45,056 nt of DNA from Ignavibacteriota bacterium (GCA_003820375.1 RPQH01000031.1:1-45056); one strand, 5' to 3'; shown: positions 1-9,933, counted from the stretch's first letter. The notes: generated by a model not told the origin, from the sequence alone. Program-made: numbers and translations.

Positions 1-100
1 TACATGATTTATAATTGATAACGCAGTTGATTATTTAATAAAAACAACAATCTCAGGCAATAGCTGGACTTTAATATCAGGTCAACCGGGATTTACAGAT

Positions 101-778
101 ATGTACTTTATAAATAGCTTAACAGGTTGGAGAGCTTATGGCTCAATGAGGAAAACTACCGATGGGGGGCTTAACTGGACTACTCAAACACTTCCTTCAG
201 GAGGAAATTTTGTGATTTCGCAGATAACCAGATTTTCTAATGTAAATAAAGACACTATATGGGGTGTTGGAGGTCATGTATTTTACCCACAAAACGGAAA
301 TAGAGGTGTAATATATAGAACTACTAACGGAGGAAATAACTGGCTATTTCAAATACCAGATACAAGTATTCACATATCTTTTTATGAATATGTAAAATTC
401 ATAAATAAAAACACCGGGTGGGCACTTCCACTTACTGCAGGAGTCCATACCACTACTGGAGGAGACCCTGTATTTTATACAGGAGTTAAACAAGTAGTAG
501 TTAACACCCCCGGGGTTTATTTTTTGTTTCAGAACTATCCTAATCCATTTAATCCTTCTACTACTATAAGATTTGAAATACGGAATACTTCATCAGTGAA
601 GGTAACAGTATTTGATATTACAGGAAAAGAAGTCTCAAACTTATTGGATGAGAGAAAATCTCCGGGTAAATATCAGGTTGATTTCTCCGGCTTAGGTTAT
701 TCATCAGGGGTGTATTTTTATAGTATGATTATTGATGGAAATATAATTGATACAAAAAAAATGATTCTGATTAAATAA
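101..778 (+). CDS. T9SS-sorted Asp-box (BNR/YCF48-like) protein, 5'-truncated
   Basis: This is a secreted repeat protein whose N-terminal part is missing. Residues ~1-120 carry Asp-box-like strands (K-T-T-D-G-G-x-N-W and R-T-T-N-G-G-N-N-W) typical of BNR/YCF48-type beta-propellers. Residues ~145-225 form a T9SS type A sorting domain starting at N-Y-P-N-P-F-N-P and ending K-K-M-I-L-I-K. Codons upstream of the ATG at 101 remain coding-like in the same frame back to position 8 (another K-T-T-x-x-G-N-S-W repeat), so that ATG lies inside a repeat and is not a natural start. A TGA at 5-7 closes this frame, and the other two frames also stop within the first 18 bases. No signal peptide is present. 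It is therefore either the tail of a frameshifted gene or a decayed copy. The sorting domain is clear; the ligand or substrate is unknown. Confidence 0.75.
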   Translation: MYFINSLTGWRAYGSMRKTTDGGLNWTTQTLPSGGNFVISQITRFSNVNKDTIWGVGGHVFYPQNGNRGVIYRTTNGGNNWLFQIPDTSIHISFYEYVKFINKNTGWALPLTAGVHTTTGGDPVFYTGVKQVVVNTPGVYFLFQNYPNPFNPSTTIRFEIRNTSSVKVTVFDITGKEVSNLLDERKSPGKYQVDFSGLGYSSGVYFYSMIIDGNIIDTKKMILIK

Positions 779-841
779 AATTATTAATTTATAATAAAAA
801 TATAAATTAACTTTTATTTCAAACTTTAACATTTCAAAGTC

Positions 842-3298
842 ATGAAACAAAAACTTACCGGTATTGGACTATTATTTTTTATTTCAGTGCTAGTTTATGG
901 ATTAATAATTCCGGCTAAGATGTCTACACCTCCACAATCCAAAAATGCAGCATATTTTCCTCTTGGAGCAATGCATAACCAAATTGATTATGACCATCAA
1001 TATATTACCGATCCAAGTAAATTCGGTATGAATCTTTGGCATTATTATACAGGTTCGCATCGTGATACTGTTCGTCATCAGTGGCAGCCAATGGGATGGT
1101 CAACTATTTCGGGTGACAGAGCTGATTCACTTTATGCTGACTATAACAGCTATTGGCCGGGTGTTAAACTATTTTTAGATAAAGAAGCAGGTTTATTTCA
1201 CCCGAACGACCCTAGTTTTAAAATGAAAATGCTTATGCAAAGACCAAAAATTGAATGGCTAAGCTATGGACAACGTTCAGATTACCAATGTGAAACTATA
1301 CTACCAAGTGATTATAAATGGTTCTATTCCTTTAATACACATGAAACCGGTGACAATAAACTTGATTCCGGTCAAATGGTCAGAGTATGCCGGACTATGC
1401 CTGATTTTCCTATTGCAGATAGTCCCGGTTTTATTGTGAAAAAGCTAAAGGCAAATAATGAACAGAATAACACACCTCCATTTGATACATATTATCATGG
1501 AGATGATAGCCAATACCGATGGTATATTAAACCGAGAATTAGGATTGACCCTGATTTTGCTGTGAACAATCCAAATGTACCTGTTTGCAGTGTTAATATT
1601 GTAAGCAGTGATAGCGTAACTTTAAGAAATGTAATCTTAAAGGGCAGAAATTTTTGGGATCAATATGATAAATATGACGGCAGATATTTAGAACAATATA
1701 GAATATTTTCCGGTGATGATACATTAGAAGTACAGGGAGCATGGGGTTCCAATACCCGCCGAATGTCAAGAGGTAATGAAATAAATGAAGGCAGTGGAAT
1801 TAGCCAGATGGATATACAGGTCTACTGGTACGGCAACTGTAATATGTGGATTGATTATGTAAGAGTTGATAATGAGATTGCTAATCGTTTATTGAAATCC
1901 GGAGGTGATGATGAATATGAAAGATGGATTCGTTGGGAAGCTGATATAGCAAATTATATTCCACCTAACCTTTTTAAACCTCAGTTTAAGTTTTACATTG
2001 AAGAATTTGAGTTTAACAATATTCCCTGTATGGGATATGTTAATAAAAAGCTGCAGCAGCTTACTTCACCTGATACAGTTGACCTAATGGCTTGTTATTA
2101 CTATGGACTGTTCAGAAATCATTTGCCATGGAACGATTATAACAGCCTGGGAATGTGGACTGATACTAAAAAGCTTGATGCAGATATTGTTAACGAATTG
2201 TTGATACAGCCAACAGGCATGAGACATTTTTTTACAGAGATTTATCCTTTCACTTCAAATGACGTAAAAAAAATACCACCTGAGCCGCTATTCAGCAAAC
2301 TACCTGTCACTATACCTTCAACAAACACCGGCTGTATTTATGCCATTTTAGAATCACCTGACTCTTATGATACATGGCTTCAAACACAGCTAGATAACCC
2401 GTCATTTCCAACTACGGAATATGAAAGCGGCTGGTTTACTAATGCTATTAAGCTGGCAAATGATTTAACTAAAATATCAGGCAAGCAGTTTATAACAATG
2501 CCGCAGACTCATAGCTGCCAGACCACAGGCATAGAAAACAGGCGTGAGCCGACAAATGAAGAGATAAGGTTAACCACTAATCTCGCACTAAGTTACGGAA
2601 CAAAAGGAATAATATATTTCTGGTATGGCGGTTACGGTGATTGCAGCCCGGAAGTTTATAACGCTATGAATGGTTTTCTTACAATGGAAGTAAATGGACT
2701 CGATACTTCATATGTTCCAAGAACAAATAATTCATATGAACAGAATAAGTGGGACGGCTTGATAGCATTACATAAACAAATAAGACAATGGGCACCGTAT
2801 TTTTTAAATTTCAATACTGCTTTCACTAACTCATATATATACTATAAAGATAACGAGAGACAATCATTTCTTACAAAATCTTATTTTAATTATATAGCAT
2901 CATTTAAGCCGGGGGACCCACAGGTATTGTGCCCGGGAGAAATAGAGAAAATGTCGGATATACCCCCCGAACAGAATTTAATATTTGATTGCCAAAGTGA
3001 GACTTATGTACAGGCAGCGACATTTAAAGTTACCGGCAGTTCTACTCCTTATTTTATGATAATTAACAGACGCTGCTCACCTGTAAAAACAGGATTTGCT
3101 GATGGAAGACGAAAAATAAAAGTTATATTTGATTCATATCATAATGACATAAACAGTTCTGAGGTATGGGATATTAAAGACCTAGGTCAGCCGGGCGAGC
3201 CAACTGTAACCAGCTTTTACAGACCGGGTGCATTGTTTGCTGATCTTGGATGGTTTGAACCGGGAGAAGCAAAATTATACAAGCTTGTACCGTTGTAG
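842..3298 (+). CDS. Large secreted protein, possible TIM-barrel glycosidase-like; sorting domain detached
   Basis: This is an 818-residue exported protein. Residues 1-~22 form a signal peptide (K-Q-K then a hydrophobic stretch). I do not recognise the family with confidence. The stretch around residues 575-600 (E-E-I-R-L-T-T-N-L-A-L-S-Y-G-T-K-G-I-I-Y-F-W-Y) resembles the segment of TIM-barrel glycosidase-like proteins reading 'E-I-R-x-x-x-x-L-A-L-x-x-G-A-K-G-I-x-Y', and the last ~100 residues look like a beta-rich C-terminal domain (Y-F-M-I-I-N-R-R). It may therefore act on extracellular glycans; this is inference. It ends at TAG 3296-3298 without a sorting domain. The same frame then reads A-G-G-A-R-L-A-D-E-N-I-S-G, a typical linker before T9SS domains, and a frameshifted T9SS domain follows. 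CAG to TAG would be a one-base change. Confidence 0.8.
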   Translation: MKQKLTGIGLLFFISVLVYGLIIPAKMSTPPQSKNAAYFPLGAMHNQIDYDHQYITDPSKFGMNLWHYYTGSHRDTVRHQWQPMGWSTISGDRADSLYADYNSYWPGVKLFLDKEAGLFHPNDPSFKMKMLMQRPKIEWLSYGQRSDYQCETILPSDYKWFYSFNTHETGDNKLDSGQMVRVCRTMPDFPIADSPGFIVKKLKANNEQNNTPPFDTYYHGDDSQYRWYIKPRIRIDPDFAVNNPNVPVCSVNIVSSDSVTLRNVILKGRNFWDQYDKYDGRYLEQYRIFSGDDTLEVQGAWGSNTRRMSRGNEINEGSGISQMDIQVYWYGNCNMWIDYVRVDNEIANRLLKSGGDDEYERWIRWEADIANYIPPNLFKPQFKFYIEEFEFNNIPCMGYVNKKLQQLTSPDTVDLMACYYYGLFRNHLPWNDYNSLGMWTDTKKLDADIVNELLIQPTGMRHFFTEIYPFTSNDVKKIPPEPLFSKLPVTIPSTNTGCIYAILESPDSYDTWLQTQLDNPSFPTTEYESGWFTNAIKLANDLTKISGKQFITMPQTHSCQTTGIENRREPTNEEIRLTTNLALSYGTKGIIYFWYGGYGDCSPEVYNAMNGFLTMEVNGLDTSYVPRTNNSYEQNKWDGLIALHKQIRQWAPYFLNFNTAFTNSYIYYKDNERQSFLTKSYFNYIASFKPGDPQVLCPGEIEKMSDIPPEQNLIFDCQSETYVQAATFKVTGSSTPYFMIINRRCSPVKTGFADGRRKIKVIFDSYHNDINSSEVWDIKDLGQPGEPTVTSFYRPGALFADLGWFEPGEAKLYKLVPL

Positions 3299-3363
3299 GC
3301 AGGCGGTGCACGTCTTGCAGATGAAAATATATCAGGTGATAAAGACATTGGAAGAAGTTGTAA

Positions 3364-3633
3364 AGCTTCAAATACCCAAATCCTTTTAATCCTGTTACAA
3401 AAATAAACTATGACCTTCCGAAGGATTGTAAAGTAACAATGATAATCTATGATATTCTTGGCAGAGAAGTAATAAAGTTAGTGAACAATGAATTCAAAAA
3501 AGCCGGAAGATATACAGCAACATTCAGCGAAAGCAATCTTGCATCAGGAGTATATTTTTATAGGATAGTCGCAGATCCCTTTGGGAAAGCTGATAAATTT
3601 GTGCAAAGTAAAAAGATGGTGCTGGTAAAATAA
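3364..3633 (+). pseudogene. Detached T9SS type A sorting domain remnant of the preceding gene
   Basis: Frame 1 reads S-F-K-Y-P-N-P-F-N-P-V-T-K-I-N-Y-D-L-P and then a complete sorting domain (Y-D-I-L-G-R-E-V, S-G-V-Y-F-Y-R-I) to K-K-M-V-L-V-K at 3633. There is no plausible independent start: the in-frame ATG at 3439 falls inside the domain, and TAA 3361-3363 closes the frame just before the conserved motif. Loss of a base or two around 3365-3375, where the usual Q-N-Y-P-N-P is corrupted, would explain the shift out of the frame of the upstream 818-residue protein. It is best read as the broken 3' end of that gene. A sequencing or assembly error is the alternative. Confidence 0.7.
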
Positions 3634-3658
3634 ACATAGGATTATTTTATTATAAATT

Positions 3659-3693
3659 AAAAAGGCATCCGGCTTACGCCGGATGCCTTTTTT
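3659..3693. terminator. Bidirectional intrinsic terminator between convergent genes
   Basis: A perfect 15-bp stem (arms 3659-3673 and 3678-3692, core GGCATCCGGC/GCCGGATGCC) closes a TTAC loop. It has an A-run on the left and a T-run on the right, so it can terminate the plus-strand gene ending at 3633 and the minus-strand gene ending at 3728. Confidence 0.9.
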
Positions 3694-3727
3694 AGAACGC
3701 CCCCGTTCTATGATGTGTATGTGTTTT

Positions 3728-6700
3728 TTATTTTATTAGAACAAGCTTCATTGTTTTAACGAAGCTTTCATTTGGAGATGTAAAGTTTATTCGGTAAAAA
3801 TATATTCCGCTGGAAAGATTCATTCCGTTAAATACTGCAGTATGGTAACCCGCTTCCATTTCTTTATCAACTAAAGAAGCGACTTCACGCCCGGTTAAGT
3901 CGTACACTTTTAATGATACTTTTCCTGCGGCAGGTATTTCATAATCAATATTCGATACCGGGTTAGACGGATTGGGATAATTCTGACACATTATAAAGGT
4001 TGAAGGTGTACCGATTGATATTATTTCAGGACTACGCAGTTCGAAATATTCAAAATAACCGTTATAATCAATTTGCTTTATTCTGTATTTATATTCGGCG
4101 GAGTTAAGTCTTGTATCATTATACTCATAATGTACACGCGAATTGGAATTCCCGGCACCTTCTATAAATCCTGCTTTAACCCATTGCGGATTCGGGTCGT
4201 TTTTATTTATTACCTTTCTTTCAATATCAAATCCTTTATTGTTTATTTCACTTGTAGTAACCCATGTAAGCTGAACATCCCTGCCTGTTATTTCAGCATT
4301 AAATGATTCAATATTAACAGGAAGCGGGAAAGTATTATCCGTTAATGTATAAGATGTAAATGTTGTAATTCCGTGAATGACAATAGTTTTGTTGGCAGTA
4401 TTCAGTTCATATTGTCCCGTACCGGTTCCCTGTTCCAGGTATGGTATCCAGGTGTTACCGCTGTTATTGGTTTTAGCAATCCTGATATTGCTTTCACCTG
4501 TAATTGTGCCAAGAATTGCGGCATCATAATAAATGGTTAAGTCATATTCATGACCTGAGCCGCCGTTTGAATTAATTACCCAGTAAGCATTGGAATACAG
4601 TGAGCCGATAATCCTGTTAAGCGGATCAACACCTGAATAATATTCAACATCAACGGAATTAGGCAGAGCACCGTGATTGCCCCATTTGATTGCACAAATA
4701 GTCCTGTTACCAAATGTATAATATGTAGTTTGATTTGGTCCTATTGTACCAACCTGTTGTGTAGAAACCGGTTCGCTTACAGGTATTATTTCACTTGAAC
4801 CGATATCAGGCACACCTGAGGTTTGAATATTGCTTCTTGTATTTCCGGAATAATCGGTTGTAACAGAAGCGACCTGTGTTCCTTTTCCGTTTACATACCA
4901 TGCTTCCTGGCTTGCAGAATTGATGTTTAAATTGCCTGTAGATATACCTGTAAACAGGTTAGCAGGATTTACTGAACCTGCACCCAAACTCCATGTTTGC
5001 ATATCGCCCGTTGATGAAGTTCTCCATTGGTCAATAGTGCGTAAAACACCGGGACCCCATTCACAAACCGCATTAACATTCTGCGAGATAAATAAATTAT
5101 AATTTGAAGCTGTTGAATTCCAGTTATTAGAAGGCGGGTTAACTTCATTGGCAATTGCAAAATGATATCCTGTACCGCCTGTACGTGCATTATAAAAAAT
5201 GTTGCTTCTTAATTCCGGAACTGTTGACGCAGTTCTTACATAAGCATATGAATTAGCATTTCCCGATGATGCATTTCCGCCGATATATATTGAATTAAAA
5301 TAAAGATGGGTTCCCACACCTGCTTCATCGTTAAATCCCCTGATGATTGTTCCGTTAGTGCTGTAATCAAAATTTTCATCCGTCTGCTTACCGGTATATC
5401 CGGGCACACTCAGGTTATCAGTTATTATTTCTAAATACGTTCTTATGGTTCCTTTATCGGGAAGGGAAGTGGTTAACTCATATTTGCTTTTATTTTTGTT
5501 TTCCTGTGATAACTGTTCTAAGTTAAAGTTATCGGTTATTTCGCCGTTAGTAAGTGTAATCTGGTTATTCACATAAATCCAGTTACCCCAATAAGCATCA
5601 ATTCCGTAAATAGAAGGAGCACCTGATGTTGATGAATTTGTGAGGTCAAATATTCTGTTCCTCGAAATTGTACCCGTGCTTGTTTGTTCAGTGTGTGCAA
5701 TTCCCGTTACACATGTATTACTGTTGGCAGTGCTTCTTATTGCATAAACAGTATTATTGCTGATTGTCTGAGAAGCGCTTGTGGAACCTGACATAATTCC
5801 GATAGCCGCACAGATATTCGGCTGAACATTAGCCGTTACCGAAGAAGCGGATAAATTACAAATTATATTATTTGAGATATCTGCAACAGGTGTTGTTCCT
5901 CTTAATAAATAAATTCCTCTGATCTTTGAGCCGTCTGAAGTGCTTGCATTATTTATATTTGCTGTTGTATTCCCGGTTATGCTTAAGTTTGATGAACCTG
6001 ATAAATTTACTTCTATTCCGTTAAGCAAAACAATAAGAGCAGGGGATAATACCCTGATGCTGTTTGCAGTAGTAGGGCTGCCGATTGAGTTATTTGTGAT
6101 GTAAGTTGTTCCGGAAGGAGAACCTGCCCTGTATATACCATCAAAGATAACTGAATCTAATATTGTACCTGATATAGAAAATGAACCTATTGTATTATTT
6201 ATTATTGAACCTGAAGACCTGTGGTCAATGCCTCTTATTATTTGTGAATTTGCTAAAGTACCGTTATAAGTTATTGCAATATTGCCCGTACTTGTATTAT
6301 TACCGATTATATTAGCAGATGCTGCACCAATATTTATAAGACCTGACTGGCATAATATTCCCGAGAAGGTTAATTCACCGTCAGTTGTTGTTGCAGTGTT
6401 TATGCTGATATTAGATATCCTGTTTCCATCGACAGAGGTTGTAGTGCCTGAACCAACCGCGGTTCTTATCCCTGAAAACTGAATTGAATAAGTTACAGAA
6501 GCTGCAGTCCATGGTGTACCATTGCATAATGCAGAAGAGCCGCCGATATAATTACTGCTGATTGCAGTATTGTTAATGGCAGTAGAATTTACAAAAATAA
6601 CATTCCACCCGCTGACAGAAGCGGAAACAAAATTACGTGCAGAGGTCTGGTAAAAACTATTTCCGCTGATTACCCAGTTATTTCCTGTTCCGGAATTAAG

Positions 6701-7423
6701 CGATACTCCGCTGCAAATTGCTCCGTCTTTCCAGAAATTATAAATATTATTATAGAGAATATTATTTTCACTGTTGTATTTTGATGAAGTAAAGCTTCCG
6801 GAAGAATATATTGCATAAGCAGGATAACCAGCTGCGTCACTTCTGTCTCTTATATCGCAATAGCTTATTGTGTTGAAATCATTTCCCGTAGTACCGGTGG
6901 TATTTCCGAAAATTATTGTACCTGCCTGCGTAGCTGATGATGTATTTGAATTATTGCTTTCAATAGTACAGTATGTAATTGTATTGTAAGTTGCATCATT
7001 AGTGAATGAAAATGCCGGGTTAGAGCCGTTGGTGTTTCTGAATTTGAGATATTTACCGCTTCCGGAATACCTGCCGTCAATTGTAACTCTATCAGCTCCG
7101 TTAAATCTTATGAGTACACTGTCAGAATTTGCAGATATATTTTTTTCGTTTGCATTTGACGGTAAAATGGTAATTGTATAATTGCCCGCCCATTGATTCA
7201 ATGCAGTAGTACCGTCTTCATTTAAATTTGATGTAATGTAAATAGTCACATTACCGTTTAATCCTCTTGTATTAACATCAGCAAAAAAACCGTTCTGTCT
7301 TGTTAAAGAGTTGTAAGTTTGCCCGTTGCCAACATTGTATGAACCGGATAATCCCTGAGCAAATAAATTTAAATTCGTGAAAGCCGCCAGCAGAATTACG
7401 TAAAGTACTGTTTTCCTAATCAT
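3728..7423 (-). CDS. Secreted parallel beta-helix protein with FN3-like module and T9SS sorting domain
   Basis: This is a 1231-residue surface or secreted protein. Residues 1-23 form a signal peptide (M-I-R-K-T-V-L-Y-V-I-L-L-A-A-F, cleavage near F-A-Q). Residues ~24-870 are Ser/Thr/Asn-rich with many short N-x-I-x-x-N / I-S-G-N-x-I turns, the pattern of right-handed parallel beta-helix (PbH1-type) proteins. A module near residues 1040-1135 (L-T-W-V-T-T-S-E-I-N-N-K-G-F-D-I-E-R-K ... R-I-K-Q-I-D-Y-N-G) resembles the FN3-like domain often preceding T9SS domains, and the same module occurs in the 8378-9697 protein. The last ~80 residues are a T9SS type A domain (N-Y-P-N-P-S-N-P, S-G-I-Y-F-Y, ending K-L-V-L-I-K). 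A polysaccharide-binding or adhesin role is possible but not shown. It is transcribed towards the terminator at 3659. Confidence 0.9.
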   Translation of the reverse strand: MIRKTVLYVILLAAFTNLNLFAQGLSGSYNVGNGQTYNSLTRQNGFFADVNTRGLNGNVTIYITSNLNEDGTTALNQWAGNYTITILPSNANEKNISANSDSVLIRFNGADRVTIDGRYSGSGKYLKFRNTNGSNPAFSFTNDATYNTITYCTIESNNSNTSSATQAGTIIFGNTTGTTGNDFNTISYCDIRDRSDAAGYPAYAIYSSGSFTSSKYNSENNILYNNIYNFWKDGAICSGVSLNSGTGNNWVISGNSFYQTSARNFVSASVSGWNVIFVNSTAINNTAISSNYIGGSSALCNGTPWTAASVTYSIQFSGIRTAVGSGTTTSVDGNRISNISINTATTTDGELTFSGILCQSGLINIGAASANIIGNNTSTGNIAITYNGTLANSQIIRGIDHRSSGSIINNTIGSFSISGTILDSVIFDGIYRAGSPSGTTYITNNSIGSPTTANSIRVLSPALIVLLNGIEVNLSGSSNLSITGNTTANINNASTSDGSKIRGIYLLRGTTPVADISNNIICNLSASSVTANVQPNICAAIGIMSGSTSASQTISNNTVYAIRSTANSNTCVTGIAHTEQTSTGTISRNRIFDLTNSSTSGAPSIYGIDAYWGNWIYVNNQITLTNGEITDNFNLEQLSQENKNKSKYELTTSLPDKGTIRTYLEIITDNLSVPGYTGKQTDENFDYSTNGTIIRGFNDEAGVGTHLYFNSIYIGGNASSGNANSYAYVRTASTVPELRSNIFYNARTGGTGYHFAIANEVNPPSNNWNSTASNYNLFISQNVNAVCEWGPGVLRTIDQWRTSSTGDMQTWSLGAGSVNPANLFTGISTGNLNINSASQEAWYVNGKGTQVASVTTDYSGNTRSNIQTSGVPDIGSSEIIPVSEPVSTQQVGTIGPNQTTYYTFGNRTICAIKWGNHGALPNSVDVEYYSGVDPLNRIIGSLYSNAYWVINSNGGSGHEYDLTIYYDAAILGTITGESNIRIAKTNNSGNTWIPYLEQGTGTGQYELNTANKTIVIHGITTFTSYTLTDNTFPLPVNIESFNAEITGRDVQLTWVTTSEINNKGFDIERKVINKNDPNPQWVKAGFIEGAGNSNSRVHYEYNDTRLNSAEYKYRIKQIDYNGYFEYFELRSPEIISIGTPSTFIMCQNYPNPSNPVSNIDYEIPAAGKVSLKVYDLTGREVASLVDKEMEAGYHTAVFNGMNLSSGIYFYRINFTSPNESFVKTMKLVLIK

Positions 7424-7617
7424 TTCTGTTTTGTGTTTTGTTGTGTTTTCGTATATTTAAGTAACGTATTTAAGTTATGAAAAATACGCAAATTAGCTAT
7501 ACGTACTTAACAAAAATCAGTGATTTATATCGCATAGTCTATACACTATATCAGGTATAATCAACAAGTTGAAAAATGGAAGAAAAATGCGGATCAAGAG
7601 CGAAAAATGAGGTTTTT

Positions 7618-8277
7618 CTAAATCTTTACTGCGGTAATTGATTTGATGAAACCAAGGAATCTCTCTTTTATTACTTTTGAATCCGGAAAAAGCAGTTTCA
7701 TCTGTTTTATGCTTAATAAATTTATTGATTGTGCGAGCGCTTTTGCTTCATTATAATCTTTGATTTTTTGAAACCAGCCTAAATTAAAATTTCTTATCAG
7801 AAATATTTTTAAAGATAAAGGCAAATATTGAAAAAACGGAAATAAAAAATGCGGCTCAATGGGGAAGTGGTAATAAGGTGTCTGTACAAAATAAGACTTT
7901 CCAACTCTTCTTATTTCATTTGCCATTTTTTTACTTTCTTCAAAGCTTCCGGCATGTTCAATAACCGAATTGGAAAAAACTATATCAAATTCTTTATCTT
8001 TGAGGCATTTCATGTCCCTTGCGTCACAATTGATAAATTCAAACTTTACGTCAGCAACGGGATTAATATCAATATTGCCAATCGTAATTCTAATTCCATC
8101 CATATTCATATTCATATTTTTCCAGAAATTGTAGGTGCCGCCAACATCAAGAATTGAAACAGGTTTTTCAAATTTATTAACAAACTCTAAGAATTTCTTA
8201 AACCTTTTCCTTCTCAGCTTTGATGCCAGTGAGTTTTTATTTTCGTTGTTTGCCAGATTTATAAGCAGCTTTTTCAA
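7618..8277 (-). CDS. Class I SAM-dependent methyltransferase
   Basis: This is a 219-residue cytoplasmic protein with a Rossmann-type methyltransferase core. The S-adenosylmethionine-binding motif I is I-L-D-V-G-G-T at residues ~42-48 and the acidic motif II follows at N-I-D-I-N. Near residues 102-112, D-I-V-F-S-N-S-V-I-E-H is the motif common in methyltransferase_11/23-type enzymes. The C-terminal ~70 residues are hydrophobic and aromatic (F-P-F-F-Q-Y-L-P), as in methyltransferases that act on lipid-linked or glycan substrates. It stands alone on the minus strand between secreted-protein genes, with a spacer of about 190 bp to the beta-helix gene. The substrate is unknown; sugar or lipid modification is only a guess. 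Confidence 0.85.
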   Translation of the reverse strand: MKKLLINLANNENKNSLASKLRRKRFKKFLEFVNKFEKPVSILDVGGTYNFWKNMNMNMDGIRITIGNIDINPVADVKFEFINCDARDMKCLKDKEFDIVFSNSVIEHAGSFEESKKMANEIRRVGKSYFVQTPYYHFPIEPHFLFPFFQYLPLSLKIFLIRNFNLGWFQKIKDYNEAKALAQSINLLSIKQMKLLFPDSKVIKERFLGFIKSITAVKI

Positions 8278-8377
8278 GGTGAAATAAAATAATTATTCTT
8301 CTAAATTTAATATATACAAAACTTTAGCACGGTAATTGCATTATAACTGTCTCGATGAACACATCATAATTACTTAA

Positions 8378-9697
8378 ATGATAAAAATCAAACATAAAAT
8401 AAGCTTTTATGTATTATTGATGCTTTTAATTAAACCGGTTTCCACTGATGCCCAGGTATTGTGTGACAATTTTGAGTATGCAGTTGGGACATTTTTAACC
8501 AGTAACGGATGGATTGCATACAGTTCAAACGGAATTAATCCAATACTGGTTGTCAGTGGAAATCTTTCTTACCCCGGATATATTTCATCGGGAATCGGAA
8601 GCTCCGTGCTGATTTCAAATACTGGGGGAGAAGATGTCTGCACTAACTTTCTTGTACTCAATGATGGAAATGTTTATTGTGCATTTTTAGCAAAGGTTGT
8701 TTCAGCAACTGCCAATGGTGATTTCTTTTTCCATTTTGGGACTAACACTTCCGGAACTGATGTACGCGGGAGAATATTTGTCAGGGCTGTACCAGGCGGA
8801 ATAAATTTTGGTATCAGTAAAAGCAAAGATAACGGTGTTTATTCAAATACTGTTTATTCTCTTGACTCGGTTTATCTGCTCGTTTTAAAATATACTTTCA
8901 ATGAGGCAAACTCAATTGATGATATTGTGAGTTTATACGTCAATCCCCCAATGGATTTAAATGAGCCTGAACCTTTAATTACAGCAGGATATGGTGAAAA
9001 TGATGCAACAAATAATATTAATATTATTGCACTGCGGCAGGGTGATCCTGCCGACGCACCAAAGGTTGTCATAGACGGATTTAGGGTTGGATTAACATGG
9101 AATGAAACCCCTATGCCGGTTTCAATGCTTTATTTTAATTCGGTTGTGAACAAAGAATCTGTTACACTTAATTGGGCAACAGCATATGAAATAAACAATA
9201 AAGGATTTGATATTGAAAGAAAGCAATCATCAGATAAAAACCCGTGGGAACATATTACATTTGTAACAGGCAATGGCACAACATGGAATAACAACTTATA
9301 CCAATATACCGATAGAATAAGCAATTCAGGTTCATACCAATACCGCCTGAAGCAAATAGATTATAACGGATTTTTCGCTTATTATAATTTGGATAACGAT
9401 GTTGATATTGCTGCACCGGGGAATTATTCACTGGAGCAGAATTATCCGAATCCGTTCAACCCGAAAACAACTATCGATTATCAATTAGCAAAGAGCAATT
9501 ATGTGCAGTTAATAATCTATGATGCAGCAGGCATTGAAGCTGCAACTTTGGTTAACCAAAAGCAAAATGCAGGCAGTTACAAAGTTGAGTGGAATGCTTC
9601 CGGTCATCCTTCAGGAATATATTTTTACAGGTTAACCGTAACGGATGGAAGCATTACGTTATTTTCAGATTCAAAAAAATTAATATTATTGAAATAA
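8378..9697 (+). CDS. Secreted T9SS protein with lectin-like N-terminus and FN3-like module
   Basis: This is a 439-residue exported protein. Residues 1-25 form a signal peptide ending near T-D-A-Q. Residues ~26-245 (beginning V-L-C-D-N-F-E-Y-A-V-G-T-F-L) look like a concanavalin-type jelly-roll of the kind found in Bacteroidota secreted proteins; no catalytic residues are apparent. Residues ~250-345 repeat the module seen in the 1231-residue protein (L-N-W-A-T-A-Y-E-I-N-N-K-G-F-D-I-E-R-K ... L-K-Q-I-D-Y-N-G-F). The C-terminal ~85 residues are a T9SS type A sorting domain (N-Y-P-N-P-F-N-P-K-T-T-I, S-G-I-Y-F-Y-R, ending K-K-L-I-L-L-K). Its sorting domain is closest to that of the 24809-26959 protein, sharing L-A-K-S-N-Y-V and K-Q-N-A-G. 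Function is unknown. Confidence 0.88.
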   Translation: MIKIKHKISFYVLLMLLIKPVSTDAQVLCDNFEYAVGTFLTSNGWIAYSSNGINPILVVSGNLSYPGYISSGIGSSVLISNTGGEDVCTNFLVLNDGNVYCAFLAKVVSATANGDFFFHFGTNTSGTDVRGRIFVRAVPGGINFGISKSKDNGVYSNTVYSLDSVYLLVLKYTFNEANSIDDIVSLYVNPPMDLNEPEPLITAGYGENDATNNINIIALRQGDPADAPKVVIDGFRVGLTWNETPMPVSMLYFNSVVNKESVTLNWATAYEINNKGFDIERKQSSDKNPWEHITFVTGNGTTWNNNLYQYTDRISNSGSYQYRLKQIDYNGFFAYYNLDNDVDIAAPGNYSLEQNYPNPFNPKTTIDYQLAKSNYVQLIIYDAAGIEAATLVNQKQNAGSYKVEWNASGHPSGIYFYRLTVTDGSITLFSDSKKLILLK

Positions 9698-9901
9698 AAA
9701 ATACAAATACCAGAGAATTCATCGGTTAATTAGAGTTTTCAAGGGGTAATCAGATAATCATAGTCTGGAGTTGTTTATTAAATGTAATCTGCGATTTCTG
9801 CTTGTCAGTACCAGTTTCAGTAACCCCTTGTCTAACTTTTATTACAAATCTTCCTAAGTGACCTGCCTAGGGCAGTCAGGCACTGACAGTACGAAACTCA
9901 C

Positions 9902-9933
9902 AACTCTACGAACTCTACGAACTCTACGAACTT
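9902..9933. repeat. 9-bp tandem array (AACTCTACG), about 3.5 perfect copies
   Basis: Units lie at 9902-9910, 9911-9919 and 9920-9928, with a partial unit to 9933. A diverged unit (GAAACTCAC) precedes them. The array runs into the TAA stop codon of the minus-strand gene at 9932-9934. Confidence 0.93.

Noticed and set aside
9740..9830. Insertion element bounded by CAAGGGGT/ACCCCTTG inverted ends
   Set aside because: Only 8 bp match, there is no coding content, and no second copy was seen in the window.
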